Origin: Bacteroidota bacterium
GTDB lineage: Bacteria; Bacteroidota; Bacteroidia; Chitinophagales; Chitinophagaceae
Direction of reading: 5' to 3'
Length of the DNA: 64,000 nucleotides
Assembly: GCA_026391455.1 (NCBI GenBank)
Contig: JAPLEH010000008.1
Span: 1 to 64,000, forward strand
Below are positions 6,981 through 15,819 of this stretch, in pieces. The translations under genes and the position numbers were made by a program. Below the pieces are notes generated by a model. That model made no database searches and was not told where the DNA came from. It saw only the letters and a list, made by a program, of their open reading frames with translations. The number at the start of each line of letters is the position of its first letter. The stretch's first letter is position 1.

Positions 6981-7880
6981 CTATTTTGGTTCCATTTCTA
7001 TATCCATCACCTCGGCCTGGCCGCGGCGTATGGGCAGGGTGGCTTCCACTGGTTTGTAGCCCTCTTTTTCATACACTACCGTGGCCATACCCAGTGGCTT
7101 TGCCGGCAGGCTGTAGCTGCCATCTTGTGCAGTGCTGCCGGTGCTGTCGCCATCTTTCAGCGTTACCGATACCTGCGTCAGGGCTGCCCCGGTGGCCTTA
7201 TCGGTTACTACACCCTCCACGCGCGTTTTACGGCGGGCCGGGTTTACCAGCGAGCGCTTTGCCTTATACTCATTGTAAAACTCGGGGTGGGTAAACTGGA
7301 AGAGCAGCATCAGCGCATCCAACTGTCCGGTAAAGATCACCTGCAGTTGCTTCAGCAATTCTGCTATCTGCATTACGGCCACCTTGCGCTCCGCCGTTAC
7401 ATTGCGCGGCTTATGCATGCGGCCTGCATAGGCATCCAGCGCCGCAGCAAAATTGCTGATCAGCAGTTCCGATACGCCGTAATCCTTCAGCGGCTCAACC
7501 AACTCCTGCGCCTTCGCGAGTATATTCGCACTCTTGGCGGTCAACTCCTTGTTGGGCCCGTAGAAAAGCTCCGACACCGTAAAGTTCATCGCCTGCTTCA
7601 GCTCTGCATCTTTTTGCTGCAAGGCATACGCGCCAATGGCCGCCGCAATAGCATTGGCCTGCAGGGCCAGATCTTCCTGGTACTGGCTTTTATCTTCCGC
7701 AATTCCCTTCAGCTTCTGCGCCTTCCGCTTGTCTGCACTTTCCAGCGCATCCAGCGTGGCCTTAGCCGATTCATAAATGGTGGCAAATGCCGGCACCGTA
7801 GCGGTGATGGCTTCATTCTGTTTTAAGTGTGCCAGCGAAAGCGCATAGGCTTTGTACCTGGCCATTTGATTAGCGTTCAT
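6981..7880 (-). CDS. Hypothetical protein with C-terminal carboxypeptidase-like regulatory domain
   Basis: Protein of 299 residues without a signal peptide. Residues 1-210 are almost entirely helical, Ala/Leu/Lys-rich and unassigned. Residues 215-299 form a carboxypeptidase-regulatory-like beta-sandwich: RVEGVVTDKATGAALTQVSV, a glycine-rich DGSYSLP turn and VVYEKEGYKPVE. Such domains are common in Bacteroidota extracytoplasmic proteins, but a cytoplasmic or non-classically exported protein is implied here. Alone on its strand with its own terminator; codon use is GC-rich compared with the adjacent cassette array. Confidence 0.8.
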   Translation of the reverse strand: MNANQMARYKAYALSLAHLKQNEAITATVPAFATIYESAKATLDALESADKRKAQKLKGIAEDKSQYQEDLALQANAIAAAIGAYALQQKDAELKQAMNFTVSELFYGPNKELTAKSANILAKAQELVEPLKDYGVSELLISNFAAALDAYAGRMHKPRNVTAERKVAVMQIAELLKQLQVIFTGQLDALMLLFQFTHPEFYNEYKAKRSLVNPARRKTRVEGVVTDKATGAALTQVSVTLKDGDSTGSTAQDGSYSLPAKPLGMATVVYEKEGYKPVEATLPIRRGQAEVMDIEMEPK

Positions 7881-8139
7881 AAAATTGGATTTTATGTTTT
7901 TGTTTTAAAAATACATGACGTTCTTCCTGCAACTAAGTGCAGTCAGAGTAAGGGGAAGTCTGTACAACAGGGAGTGGGTAACAGTTCGTATATGAACCGG
8001 GCTGCAAGATACAACGCCGTGTTTGTACTTACGCATATTCACGTGGTTGTACGGCGTGTGGATTGATAGCGGTTTGATTTTCCTTGTGAAAAACGGGTTT
8101 CTGTTTATAGAAGGTTTTTTTTGTTTTCAGAACGGGTTC

Positions 8140-8665
8140 ACGAGGTTCCATAGGTTACATAGGTTACATAAGTTTCATAGGTTGGTTAGGCCGCTGCCTG
8201 AGCGTAGCCGAAGGCAGGGTTCATAGGTTCCATAGGTTACATAAGTTGCATAGGTTGGTTAGGCCGCTGCCTGAGCGTAGCCGAAGGCAGGGTTCATAGG
8301 TTTCATAGGTTACATAAGTTGCATAGGTTGTCGAGGCCGCTACCTGAGCGTAGCCGAAGGCAGGGTTCATAGGTTCCATAGGTTCAAAAGGTTGAAGAAG
8401 TTGAAGAGGTTAAATACAGTTCGCTACTGTCTGAGCGTAGCCGAAGGCAGTGTTCATAGGTTCCATAGGTTACATAAGTTGCATAGGTTGTTGAGGCCGC
8501 TGCCTGAGCGTAGCCGAAGGCAGGTTGAATAGGTTCCATAGGCCTGCCTGCCGTAGCTTTAGCGAAGGTAGGTTCAAAAAGTTCAAGAGGTTGAATAGGT
8601 TTCATAGGTTGTTGAAGCCGCTGCCTGAGCGTAGCCGAAGGCAGCTTTCATAGGTTGAATACAGT
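8140..8665. repeat. Composite intergenic repeat cluster A
   Basis: Runs of a 9-base unit (consensus TTNCATAGG, with N varying and variants such as TTACATAAG and TTCAAGAGG) alternate with at least five copies of a palindrome-containing unit GCTGCCTGAGCGTAGCCGAAG followed by GCAGG. Blocks of the two modules are duplicated nearly exactly at about 110-bp intervals (8160-8340). No gene is present. Positions 7881-8139 between this cluster and the preceding gene hold nothing recognisable. Confidence 0.9.
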
Positions 8666-8675
8666 TTCGTTCGCT

Positions 8676-8782
8676 CTGCGAAACTTGAAGTTTCGCAGTT
8701 TTATTTTATTGCCTGTGGCAATGTTATAAATACAAATTGCCAAAGGCAATAGAATAGTGATGCCAGACTACAAGTCTGGCAT
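8676..8782. repeat. Four consecutive short perfect inverted repeats
   Basis: CTGCGAAAC.TGAA.GTTTCGCAG-type palindrome at 8676-8698, ATTGCCTGTGGCAAT at 8708-8722, ATTGCCAAAGGCAAT at 8736-8750 and ATGCCAGACT/AGTCTGGCAT at 8760-8782. All lie in the 100 bases before the antitoxin-like gene. They could be a structured leader, operator sites or REP-like units; the sequence does not decide. Confidence 0.6.
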
Positions 8783-8792
8783 AGCATTGTAA

Positions 8793-9038
8793 ATGAAAAA
8801 AAATTACCTTGGCAAAATGAACCCGTTTTATAAAAATGCTCCTCAGTTTATTACCGACAAAAAAGGAAAAAAACTTTCGGTGGTGATCTCCATTGCCGAT
8901 TACAATAAAATATTGAAAGAATTGGAGGAACTGCAAGACATCCTAATGTATGACTCCGTTAAAATGAAAAAAGAAAAATCCCAGCCATTTACCAAATACC
9001 TTCAAAAAAGAAACGGAATGCATCCCCGATCTGAATAA
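8793..9038 (+). CDS. Phd/YefM-type antitoxin-like protein (orphan)
   Basis: Protein of 81 residues. The block PQFITDKKGKKLSVVIS followed by DYNKILKELEEL matches the N-terminal DNA-binding half of Phd/YefM-like antitoxins of Bacteroidota, which normally begin close to MNPQ. A start at Met9 (8817) is therefore possible instead of 8793. These antitoxins repress their own operon and neutralise RelE/ParE or Doc toxins. No toxin gene follows: the next gene is a methyltransferase. It is either a solitary regulator or the remnant of a pair. Palindromes immediately upstream could be its operator. Confidence 0.65.
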   Translation: MKKNYLGKMNPFYKNAPQFITDKKGKKLSVVISIADYNKILKELEELQDILMYDSVKMKKEKSQPFTKYLQKRNGMHPRSE

Positions 9039-9079
9039 CTTTGGCGAAACCAGCGCTATGGTTCGTGCATACACATACC

Positions 9080-9865
9080 ATGGCAACCAACACGAATAAT
9101 ACACACCGCATGAAACGCTCCTACTGGGAAAAAATGGCCCGCTCGTACAACGATGAGATATTTGATGTACTCCACAACGATAAAAAAGCCCTGATCCGCT
9201 CCGTCATCGAACAAAACGCCTCCAAACGAAAGACCGTAATGGACATCGGCTGCGCCATCGGCAAATGGCTGCCCGTTCTCTCCCCCGCCTTTAAACAAGT
9301 AGTGGCCGTTGATATCTCCTCCAAAAACCTGGCCATCGCCCAGGCCACTTACCCGCAATACAAAAACGTACACTACCTGCGCGCCGATATGAGCGGCAAA
9401 AAAACCAGGGTACCCGCCTGCGACTTCGCTATCTGCATCAACGCCATCCTCACCCCGGATGATAAGGACAGAGCAGTGTTCTTCGCCTCCTTAAGCGCCT
9501 GTGTAAAGAAAGGGGGCCGCATCGTCATTACCATTCCCTCCCTGGAATCGTACCTGCTCACCAGCATCCTGCAACAACAATACAAGATCGACCGGTCCCT
9601 CTTCCCCCCGGAGAAAAACAGCAAAGAAGCCCTCCGCAAATGGAACAATATCCGCAAAGGCAACGCCGATATCGACGATGTACCCCACAAACATTACCTC
9701 AAAGAAGAATTGCAACTCCTCCTCTCCCGCGAAGGCTTTACCGCCGAAGCCTTTCACAAAATCGAATATGATTGGGATACGGAGTTTCTTCGCCCGCCGG
9801 GATGGTTAACTCAACAGGAGATCCGTCCCTGGGATTGGATGGTCGTCGCTGTTAAGGTTCCATAG
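9080..9865 (+). CDS. Class I SAM-dependent methyltransferase
   Basis: Protein of 261 residues from the ATG at 9080; a TTG 39 bases upstream is possible. Motif I VMDIGCAIGKW binds SAM, and VVAVDISSKNLAIA is the acidic loop (motif II). Motif III-like and IV-like strands follow (CDFAICINAIL, GGRIVITIPS). The substrate cannot be told. The last 56 coding bases (9794-9849) recur exactly at 10865-10920, and the stop codon is immediately followed by, and partly inside, the 9-base repeat family, so the natural 3' end may have been replaced. Confidence 0.85.
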   Translation: MATNTNNTHRMKRSYWEKMARSYNDEIFDVLHNDKKALIRSVIEQNASKRKTVMDIGCAIGKWLPVLSPAFKQVVAVDISSKNLAIAQATYPQYKNVHYLRADMSGKKTRVPACDFAICINAILTPDDKDRAVFFASLSACVKKGGRIVITIPSLESYLLTSILQQQYKIDRSLFPPEKNSKEALRKWNNIRKGNADIDDVPHKHYLKEELQLLLSREGFTAEAFHKIEYDWDTEFLRPPGWLTQQEIRPWDWMVVAVKVP

Positions 9866-10250
9866 GTTCAAGAGGTTGAAGAAGTTGAAGAGGTTAAATA
9901 CAGTTCGCGGCAGCGGGTTAATTAAGTTGAAGAGGTCCGTCGCCTGAATGGTGCCGGTGCCTGAGCGAAGCCGTAGGCAGGTTCCATAGGCGTGCCCGCC
10001 GTGGCGGGTTGAATACAGTTGGCGGTTGTTGGTTGCTAGTTGCCTGCCTGCCTACCTTCATTTCATTACGGCTTGCCTACCGAAATATAATGGAGGCAGG
10101 CAGGTAAACCGTAGCTTTAGCGAAGGCAGGTTTCTTGTTCTTTGTTTCTAGTTGCTGGCCATTTTTACTTGTAGCTTGCGGCTTGTAGCTGGCTGTTTGT
10201 CACTGGCTGTTTAAAGCTTGCAGCTTGTAGCTATTAGCTTGCAGCTGGCT
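9855..10250. repeat. Composite intergenic repeat cluster B
   Basis: Begins inside the stop of the methyltransferase gene with 9-base TTNCATAGG/TTCAAGAGG units, continues with an AATACAGTTCGCGG linker and palindromic CCTGCC/GGCAGG units, and ends with AGCTTGNAGCTTG and GCTGGCTGTT runs next to the OmpA-like gene. The order of modules is the same as in clusters C, D and E. No gene is present. Confidence 0.85.
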
Positions 10251-10251
10251 G

Positions 10252-10749
10252 TTACTCACTTTTCGTTAGCATTATTTCCATTCTCCGGTTAATAAAATTT
10301 GCCTGTTTCCTATCTTCCTCGCTGAGAGCCCGCATTACTGTTTCATCAATAATGGGCCTGGTATTGGGATACCCTTTAGCAGTAATTCTGTTTGCTTCAA
10401 TGCCCAGTCTCTCCAGTTCCGCCTTCATTAAGACTGCTTCGATAGGGGAAGGATCATAATGAATACCCGAAGCGTCAGTGGGTGCATGATTAGTGTGAGC
10501 ACTGATTTCTATATGAAATTGAGGATGCAATTTCAGGAAATTGATCAGGCTATCATATAATTCTTTATTAGCCCGGTAGCAGGGGGAAAACTTGCATTCG
10601 CCACCGTCCAGGATAATGGAATAGTGAAACCGGAAATAACTTCCTTTCTTCAGCGTACTGTCGGACCAACGAAATAGTTGCGAATGGGCGCTCATTAACA
10701 GATTACATAACAACAATAGGAATAATAGTCTGATGCTGCGTTTACCCAT
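10252..10749 (-). CDS. Secreted OmpA-like (peptidoglycan-binding) protein
   Basis: Protein of 165 residues with a signal peptide (residues 1-23, ending near SAHSQ). The rest resembles a single OmpA C-terminal domain: HPQFHIEISAHTNH corresponds to the second strand and GxTD-like region, ELERLGIEANRITAKGYPNT to the helix before the diagnostic glycine, and NFINRRMEIML to the NRRVE motif. OmpA domains bind peptidoglycan non-covalently in the periplasm. The domain stands alone without a barrel or lipobox. Bracketed by repeat clusters. Confidence 0.75.
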   Translation of the reverse strand: MGKRSIRLLFLLLLCNLLMSAHSQLFRWSDSTLKKGSYFRFHYSIILDGGECKFSPCYRANKELYDSLINFLKLHPQFHIEISAHTNHAPTDASGIHYDPSPIEAVLMKAELERLGIEANRITAKGYPNTRPIIDETVMRALSEEDRKQANFINRRMEIMLTKSE

Positions 10750-10864
10750 AGTACTTCGCTGTTTATATTCTCATTACCGGATCCCTCTGTATTTTCAAAT
10801 CCCTTCACTCCTCTTAAGAAACGTTGGTGTTTTTATTTTTATTGCCGGACGATTCAGTACTTGT

Positions 10865-10920
10865 CCGCCGGGATGGTTAACTCAACAGGAGATCCGTCCC
10901 TGGGATTGGATGGTCGTCGC
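10865..10920 (+). pseudogene. Duplicated 3' fragment of the methyltransferase gene
   Basis: Fifty-six bases identical to 9794-9849, encoding the C-terminal PPGWLTQQEIRPWDWM part of the methyltransferase. The upstream sequence is unrelated, and the downstream sequence again enters 9-base repeats, beginning AAGGTTC in both places. No start or motif I is present, so it is a gene fragment left by duplication or deletion. Confidence 0.8.
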
Positions 10921-10924
10921 GGAG

Positions 10925-11370
10925 AAGGTTCAAAAGGTTGCATAGGTTCAAGAGGTTCCATAGGTTAAATACAGTTCGCTGCTGCCTGAGCGTAGCCGAA
11001 GGCAGGTTACATAGGCCTGCCTGCCGTAGCTTTAGCGTAGGCAGGTTTCATAGGTTGAATAAGCCTGCCTGACGGCAGGCAGGTTGAATACAGTTCGCGG
11101 CTTTCGGTTGCTGGTTACTCGTTAGTAGTTAGTTGGCGTGCCTGCCCCTATGGGGCCCGACGTGGCGGGTTGCTGGTTTCTTGTTGCTAGTTGCTTGTAC
11201 TTTGCTTCTAGTTGCTGGCTGTTTTTACTTGCAGCTTGCAGCTGGCTGTTCCAGGCTCGCAGCTGATAGCTCGGAGCTCGAAGCCGGCTGTTTTCTTGCA
11301 GCTTGTAGCTATTAACTTGCAACTCATTTCTGGCTGTTTAAAGCTTGCAGCTTGTAGCTAGCAGCTTGCA
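10925..11370. repeat. Composite intergenic repeat cluster C
   Basis: Modules in order: 9-base units (10925-10970), AATACAGTTCGCTG linker, CTGCCTGAGCGTAGCCGAAG unit (10982-11004), another GCCTGCC...GGCAGG palindrome at 11068-11083, AATACAGTTCGCGG again, then GTTGCTGGTT, AGCTTGCAGCTGGCTGTT and AGCTTGTAGCTA runs up to the stop of the DUF2891 gene. No gene is present. Confidence 0.85.
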
Positions 11371-11372
11371 GC

Positions 11373-12467
11373 TCAAAAAGCATATACTGCAAAACTCGCC
11401 AGCCAATGCTCTCCTCCGTAACTACCACTCACTACATGAGGGAGTGCGGCTTGTAAATGATTGAAGGAGGCCCGTTGTAGAATTTTTATTCGCGGGTCCT
11501 GCCTGGGTAATGAAGAGGCAATGCCCCGCATACACCAACTGCGGCTGAAGCAAAGTCCATCGAGATGCACGATCTGCAGATCGGTGCGGTCAGATACAAT
11601 GGGCAATACCGATAAATGTTGCAACTGCTTTACCGATATAAATTCGCTGAACCATTTAATGAACGCAGCCGGAGATAATATTCTCCGCATCAGGTCGGCC
11701 TCTTCCAACGATGGCGATAAAAAATCGGATCCATTGGGCTCCCAGGCTACGGGGGCAGCTTTATCGGCCGCAAACAATTTCTTCGATGATTCGATGATCG
11801 CTTTCTCAAATACAGTTTGTTTGGCCTTGCGAGCATAGTCCAGCGCCATCACCAATCCAAACGCCGTATTCGGATGCACACCGGTACGGTTAGCATAAGT
11901 TTGCCGGGGTAAGAACTTCATCCACAACTCCACGATCTTTCGGGTCAATGGTTGCATAGCCTCCAGCCATTTCTTCGCTTCCGGATCATCCCATCCATAG
12001 AGTTCTTCATCGAGTTTCAATATCCATGCCCATCCATACGTACGCTCCCAGGAAGAAGTAAGCGGCATCGAAAAATAATTCAATTCTCCTTTGATGTTCT
12101 CTGGTGTAAGGCTCCGCGAAAGGGCTGCACGTATGGCCGGTGCTTCGGGCATAGCAGGAAATAATTTCAGCAGGCGCACCAGCATCCAATGTCCGTGTAC
12201 TGATGAATGCCAGTCGAAGCAACCATAAAATGCCGGATGCAATTGTCGCGGCAGCAATACATGATCACTGTCAGTATTCGACGTATGATTCGTTTTATTC
12301 GGAAACTCCTGCGCAATACATTTCAATGGCAACGATGCCAGATGCGATGCCCCCTGTATCGTAAGATCAAACCCCGTACTATCTTTTCGTGCCACAAACA
12401 GTTTTTCCTGAGACAGGGAGTTCAGTGCTATGAGGAGTAGGAGTTGGAGGAAGAGTATCTTTTTCAT
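11373..12467 (-). CDS. DUF2891 family secreted protein
   Basis: Protein of 364 residues. The start at 12467 begins a clear signal peptide (MKKILFLQLLLLIALNS); a frame reaching 12521 only adds LLN repeats translated from the 9-base minisatellite and is rejected. Motifs typical of DUF2891 are HPAFYGCFDWHSSVHGHWM, SSWERTYGWAWILKL and ANRTGVHPNTAFGL. The family is conserved in many bacteria and its fold resembles alpha/alpha toroids, but no reaction is established. Product probably periplasmic. Isolated between repeat clusters. Confidence 0.88.
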   Translation of the reverse strand: MKKILFLQLLLLIALNSLSQEKLFVARKDSTGFDLTIQGASHLASLPLKCIAQEFPNKTNHTSNTDSDHVLLPRQLHPAFYGCFDWHSSVHGHWMLVRLLKLFPAMPEAPAIRAALSRSLTPENIKGELNYFSMPLTSSWERTYGWAWILKLDEELYGWDDPEAKKWLEAMQPLTRKIVELWMKFLPRQTYANRTGVHPNTAFGLVMALDYARKAKQTVFEKAIIESSKKLFAADKAAPVAWEPNGSDFLSPSLEEADLMRRILSPAAFIKWFSEFISVKQLQHLSVLPIVSDRTDLQIVHLDGLCFSRSWCMRGIASSLPRQDPRIKILQRASFNHLQAALPHVVSGSYGGEHWLASFAVYAF

Positions 12468-12476
12468 GGGACGAAT

Positions 12477-12835
12477 GTAGTTTAAAAGGTTTAAAAGGTT
12501 TAAGAGGTTCAAAAGGTTCAAGAGGTTTCATAGGTTTCATAAGTTACATAGGTTGCATAAGTTGAATACAGTTCGCGGTTGCGGGTTGCTGGCTGTTCAA
12601 AGCTGATAGCTGATAGCTCGCTGCTCAAAGCTGGCTGTTTGTTACTGGCTGTTTACTTGTAGCTTGCGGCTTGTACCTTGCAACTGGCTGTTTATTTCTG
12701 GCTGTTTCATTTTCACGCAAAGAGGCAAAGAAAGGCAAAGGAATACAGAAAGTTTTATACTCCGAAAACGACCCTGTATTTCATTAGCACATCAGCACAT
12801 TAGCAAATTATCACATTCTGTATTTTAGTTTATTC
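12477..12835. repeat. Composite intergenic repeat cluster D
   Basis: From 12477: 9-base units directly abutting the 5' end of the DUF2891 gene, an AATACAGTTCGCGG linker at about 12565, GCTGGCTGTT and AGCTTGCGGCTTGTA runs to 12715, a short non-repetitive stretch (CACGCAAAGAGGCAAAGAAAG), then CATTAGCACATCAGCACATTAGC units at 12785-12820. No gene; the promoter of the 12902 gene must lie at its right edge. Confidence 0.8.
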
Positions 12836-12901
12836 CCAACTGTGGAAAAGTTTAACTCTTTCATATCATCGCATATATTGATCTTGTGAAAGATTCTCAC
12901 C

Positions 12902-13768
12902 ATGGAAACTAATAAAGAAATATCTGCCCTGTTTACCCTGATCGACGATCCGGATGAAGAAGTATTCGGATTGGTATCGAGTAAGATCGTTGATTATGGC
13001 AAACATATCATCCCCAATCTCGAACATCTCTGGGAGAACACACCCAATGAAGAAGTACAGATACGTATCGAATTACTCATTCACCGATTGCATTATAAAG
13101 ACCTGCTGGAAGATTTCCGCCAATGGAATCTGGCCGGCCATCATGATCTGATGCTGGGTGCCATGCTCGCCGGTAAGTTTCAATTTCCGGAAGTATCCAC
13201 TACACCAGTATTGCAGGAGGTGGAAAAAATAAGAAGGAATATCTGGCTCGAACTGAACAATTATCTCACCCCGCTTGAGCAGATCAATATTGTAACAAGT
13301 ATACTGTATAGTTATTACGGACTCAAAGGCACAGAAGTGAATTACAAAGAGCCGAATGAGTTTTTACTGCATAAAACGCTGGAGGCGAAAAGAGGGAATC
13401 AAATGAGTAATGGTATTCTGTACCTGATCCTCTGCGAACTGCTCGATATACCAGTACGGGCCATACAGATACCCAAACAGTTTGTGCTGGCCTATTTCAA
13501 ACCCGGCTATTCGGATGAAAGCCTGCCGAACCCCGTACAGAAAATAGAATTCTTTATCGATCCCACATCCGGCCAGGTATTCACACAGCAGGACGTAGAT
13601 AATTATTTCAAACGCATATCCGTACCACCTGTTGCCACTTACTATAAACCCCAGAAGAATAAACAAGTGATCCAATACCTCCTCGACGAACTCGGCAAAT
13701 GCTTCGACAGCGAAAAAGAAAAGTATAAGCGGATAGAACTATTGGAGATTGTGAAGTTGTTGGATTGA
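12902..13768 (+). CDS. SirB1-type transglutaminase-like / tetratricopeptide protein
   Basis: Protein of 288 residues. Residues 1-70 look like HEAT-type helices (DDPDEEVFGLVSSKI). From about residue 95 the sequence follows the SirB1 (Transglut_core2) pattern: a GTEVNYKEPNEFLLHK stretch, RGNQMSNGILYLILCELL and the region PVRAIQIPKQFVLAY. The usual nucleophile position is replaced by Met/Ser-like residues, so it is likely non-catalytic. Function in this family is unknown. Single gene with its own upstream region; no evident terminator. Confidence 0.8.
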   Translation: METNKEISALFTLIDDPDEEVFGLVSSKIVDYGKHIIPNLEHLWENTPNEEVQIRIELLIHRLHYKDLLEDFRQWNLAGHHDLMLGAMLAGKFQFPEVSTTPVLQEVEKIRRNIWLELNNYLTPLEQINIVTSILYSYYGLKGTEVNYKEPNEFLLHKTLEAKRGNQMSNGILYLILCELLDIPVRAIQIPKQFVLAYFKPGYSDESLPNPVQKIEFFIDPTSGQVFTQQDVDNYFKRISVPPVATYYKPQKNKQVIQYLLDELGKCFDSEKEKYKRIELLEIVKLLD

Positions 13769-13839
13769 GTCTCGTTCGGGTTGGAAGGTTTTTTATTTAT
13801 GGGAGTGGGTTAAAGGATGAGATCTGTTTTCAGGAGAAG

Positions 13840-14160
13840 GTTTAAGAGGTTACATAGGTTACATAGGTTGAATAGGTTGAATAAGCCTGCCTGCCGGCAG
13901 GCAGGTTGAATACAGTTCGCGGCTGACAGTTGCTTATTGGCGTGCCCGCCGTGGCGGGTTGCTTGTTATTTGTTGCTGGTTATTGGCTGTTTAAGGCTCG
14001 CAGCTTATAGCTCGCAGCTCGAAGCTCATCACTCACGCAAAGCAATACAAAAGGATTACTACTCTACAAACGCCCCTGTATTCAACTAGCATATTAGCTA
14101 ATTAGCACATTAGCTAATTCTCAAATTTCCAAATCAATTCATCATCCCAATCACCAAATT
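13840..14160. repeat. Composite intergenic repeat cluster E
   Basis: Same module order as cluster D: 9-base units, a perfect GCCTGCCTGCCGGCAGGCAGG palindrome-type unit near 13885, an AATACAGTTCGCGG linker, GTTGCTGGTT and CTCGCAGCTCGAAGC runs, CTGTATTCAACTAGC and ATTAGCTAATTAGCACATTAGC units, then AAATTTCCAAATC-type units to the stop of the oxidoreductase gene. No gene is present. Confidence 0.8.
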
Positions 14161-14166
14161 TTCAAA

Positions 14167-15609
14167 TTAAAGATCTAATTTCCAACCATCCCGGTATTCC
14201 CGTTTCACAAACTGATTCGCTTCATCAAAATTCGTCACTTTCATATTCTTCGCATCCCAGAGCAGGCGTTTGCGGCCAAGGTATTTATCATCCCATCCTT
14301 TCAGTTTGGGGTTTTTCATCAGCCAGCTACGAATGGCCAGGTTGCCCATCAGTATGCTTTCGGTAAAGGGACCGGCATATTCAAACGGTGAACTGGTAAC
14401 GCCTTTTCCATATCCGGCAATGCAGGCATTCACCCATTGCAGGTAATGCCCTTCGGGAACGCGCTTGATGGTTTCCTTCGGCATGGTCTTTTCAGTCATC
14501 AGTTTGGTAGGTAGCAAACGGGGATTGGCCCCATAGCAATCCACCAATATTTTTCCTTTCGTGCCAATGAACAATACACCACCATCCCAGTTGCCGAATT
14601 TTTCATCGGGCAATAATTCATGCGGACGCTCGGGCAGCAATCCCCCATCGTGCCAGGATACCTGAATATTGCGGTTGCTGTTCTTTACCGGATAGTTCAG
14701 ATGTATGATGGATGCAGGAGGACAGGCATCTAAGTTTTGTGAATCATTCCACATCTCTTTCCATACCGTGGCCACACTGCATTCGGCAGAATCGGGATAG
14801 TCGATGGGTAAGATGCGATAGATCGGATCCATAATATGACAGGCCATATCGCCCAATGCACCGGTACCAAAGGCCCACCAGCCGCGCCAGTTGAAGGGAA
14901 GATAAGCGGGATTGTAATCAATGGCTTTGGATGGACCGAGCCAGAGATCCCAATCGAGTTCTTTCGGCACATCAAACTTACCGGTGGGTGTGGGTATACC
15001 CTGTGGCCATACGGGCCGGTTGGTCCAGGCATGTGCTTCGTTCACCTGACCGATCATGCCGGCGTCAATCATTTCTTTGGTCTTGCGTACGCCATCCCCG
15101 GATCCGCCCTGGTTGCCCATCTGCGTCACCACTTTATATTTTTTAGCAGCCTGCGTGAGTATGCGCGCTTCGTAGATATCGTGTGTGAGGGGTTTTTGTG
15201 TATAGACATGTTTGCCCAATTGCATAGCGGCCAGTGTAGCCACAGCATGCGTATGATCGGGTGTGGAAATGGATACCGCATCGATATTATTTTTTTCTTT
15301 GGCCAGCATTTCGCGGAAGTCGCGGTAATAAGTGGCTTTGGGAAATTTCTCTACGGTGCCCTTGGCCTGGCGATCATCCACATCGCAGAGGGACACGATA
15401 TTCACATACGGGCTTTTGGCAAATTCAGCCAGGTCATTCGCACCTTTCCCCCCTGCCCCGATACCAGCTATGTTCAGTTTATCACTCGGCGCAATGAATC
15501 CTTTGCCTAATACATGGCGGGGTACAATGAAGAAGGTACCGCCGAGGATCGCTGAATTTTTCAGAAAACTACGCCTGGATATGCTGCTGCCTTTTTTTAC
15601 CGGGGTCAT
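14167..15609 (-). CDS. Gfo/Idh/MocA family oxidoreductase with Tat signal
   Basis: Protein of 480 residues. The N-terminus SISRRSFLKNSAILGG is a twin-arginine signal, so the folded, cofactor-loaded enzyme is exported. The Rossmann motif GIGAGGKGANDL binds NAD(P), and STPDHTHAVATLAAMQLGKH followed by VYTQKPLTHD is the diagnostic Gfo/Idh block with the catalytic-region Lys-Pro. The C-terminal alpha/beta domain carries GALGDMACHIMDP. Such exported members in Bacteroidota act on sugars or sugar derivatives; the substrate is unknown. Alone between repeat cluster E and a hairpin repeat. Confidence 0.92.
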   Translation of the reverse strand: MTPVKKGSSISRRSFLKNSAILGGTFFIVPRHVLGKGFIAPSDKLNIAGIGAGGKGANDLAEFAKSPYVNIVSLCDVDDRQAKGTVEKFPKATYYRDFREMLAKEKNNIDAVSISTPDHTHAVATLAAMQLGKHVYTQKPLTHDIYEARILTQAAKKYKVVTQMGNQGGSGDGVRKTKEMIDAGMIGQVNEAHAWTNRPVWPQGIPTPTGKFDVPKELDWDLWLGPSKAIDYNPAYLPFNWRGWWAFGTGALGDMACHIMDPIYRILPIDYPDSAECSVATVWKEMWNDSQNLDACPPASIIHLNYPVKNSNRNIQVSWHDGGLLPERPHELLPDEKFGNWDGGVLFIGTKGKILVDCYGANPRLLPTKLMTEKTMPKETIKRVPEGHYLQWVNACIAGYGKGVTSSPFEYAGPFTESILMGNLAIRSWLMKNPKLKGWDDKYLGRKRLLWDAKNMKVTNFDEANQFVKREYRDGWKLDL

Positions 15610-15639
15610 ATTGCTAAATTTTTATCAAGTTTACATAAA

Positions 15640-15785
15640 AAATATATAGAAATAAGTATTTTGTTAGTAAACCCGTTCCATAATGGATTTTTTACTTTTT
15701 TGTCTTAACACAAAAAAGTAACCTGCCTTTCGGTTTACCTTCCATAGGCAGGCTGGCAAAAAAAGTCAAGGCTTCAATCGCATTT
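15640..15785. repeat. Hairpin repeat copy 1, interrupted by a GCCTGCC-type unit
   Basis: Shares TAGAAATAARTAYTTTGTT, a TTTTTACTTTTTTGTCTT.ACACAAAAAAGTAA palindrome and AAAAAAGTCAAGGCTTC with 18310-18420. Between GTAAC and AAAAAAGTC this copy carries about 35 extra bases (CTGCCTTTCGGTTTACC through GGCAGGCTGGC) absent from the other copy. It sits just upstream of csaA. Confidence 0.8.
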
Positions 15786-15819
15786 TGCACTAATTCTACC
15801 GAATAATAAAAACTATAAG

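Noticed and set aside
7125-7826. 233-residue open frame opposite the 6981-7880 gene
   Set aside because: Shadow frame of a GC-rich gene; the minus-strand frame has a recognisable C-terminal domain and a terminator.
10733-10945. 70-residue open frame containing the duplicated methyltransferase fragment
   Set aside because: It joins unrelated sequence to the copied fragment and runs into repeats; it is not a gene.
12468-12521. N-terminal extension of the DUF2891 protein with LLN repeats
   Set aside because: The residues are translated from the 9-base repeat; the signal peptide begins at Met19 of the long frame.
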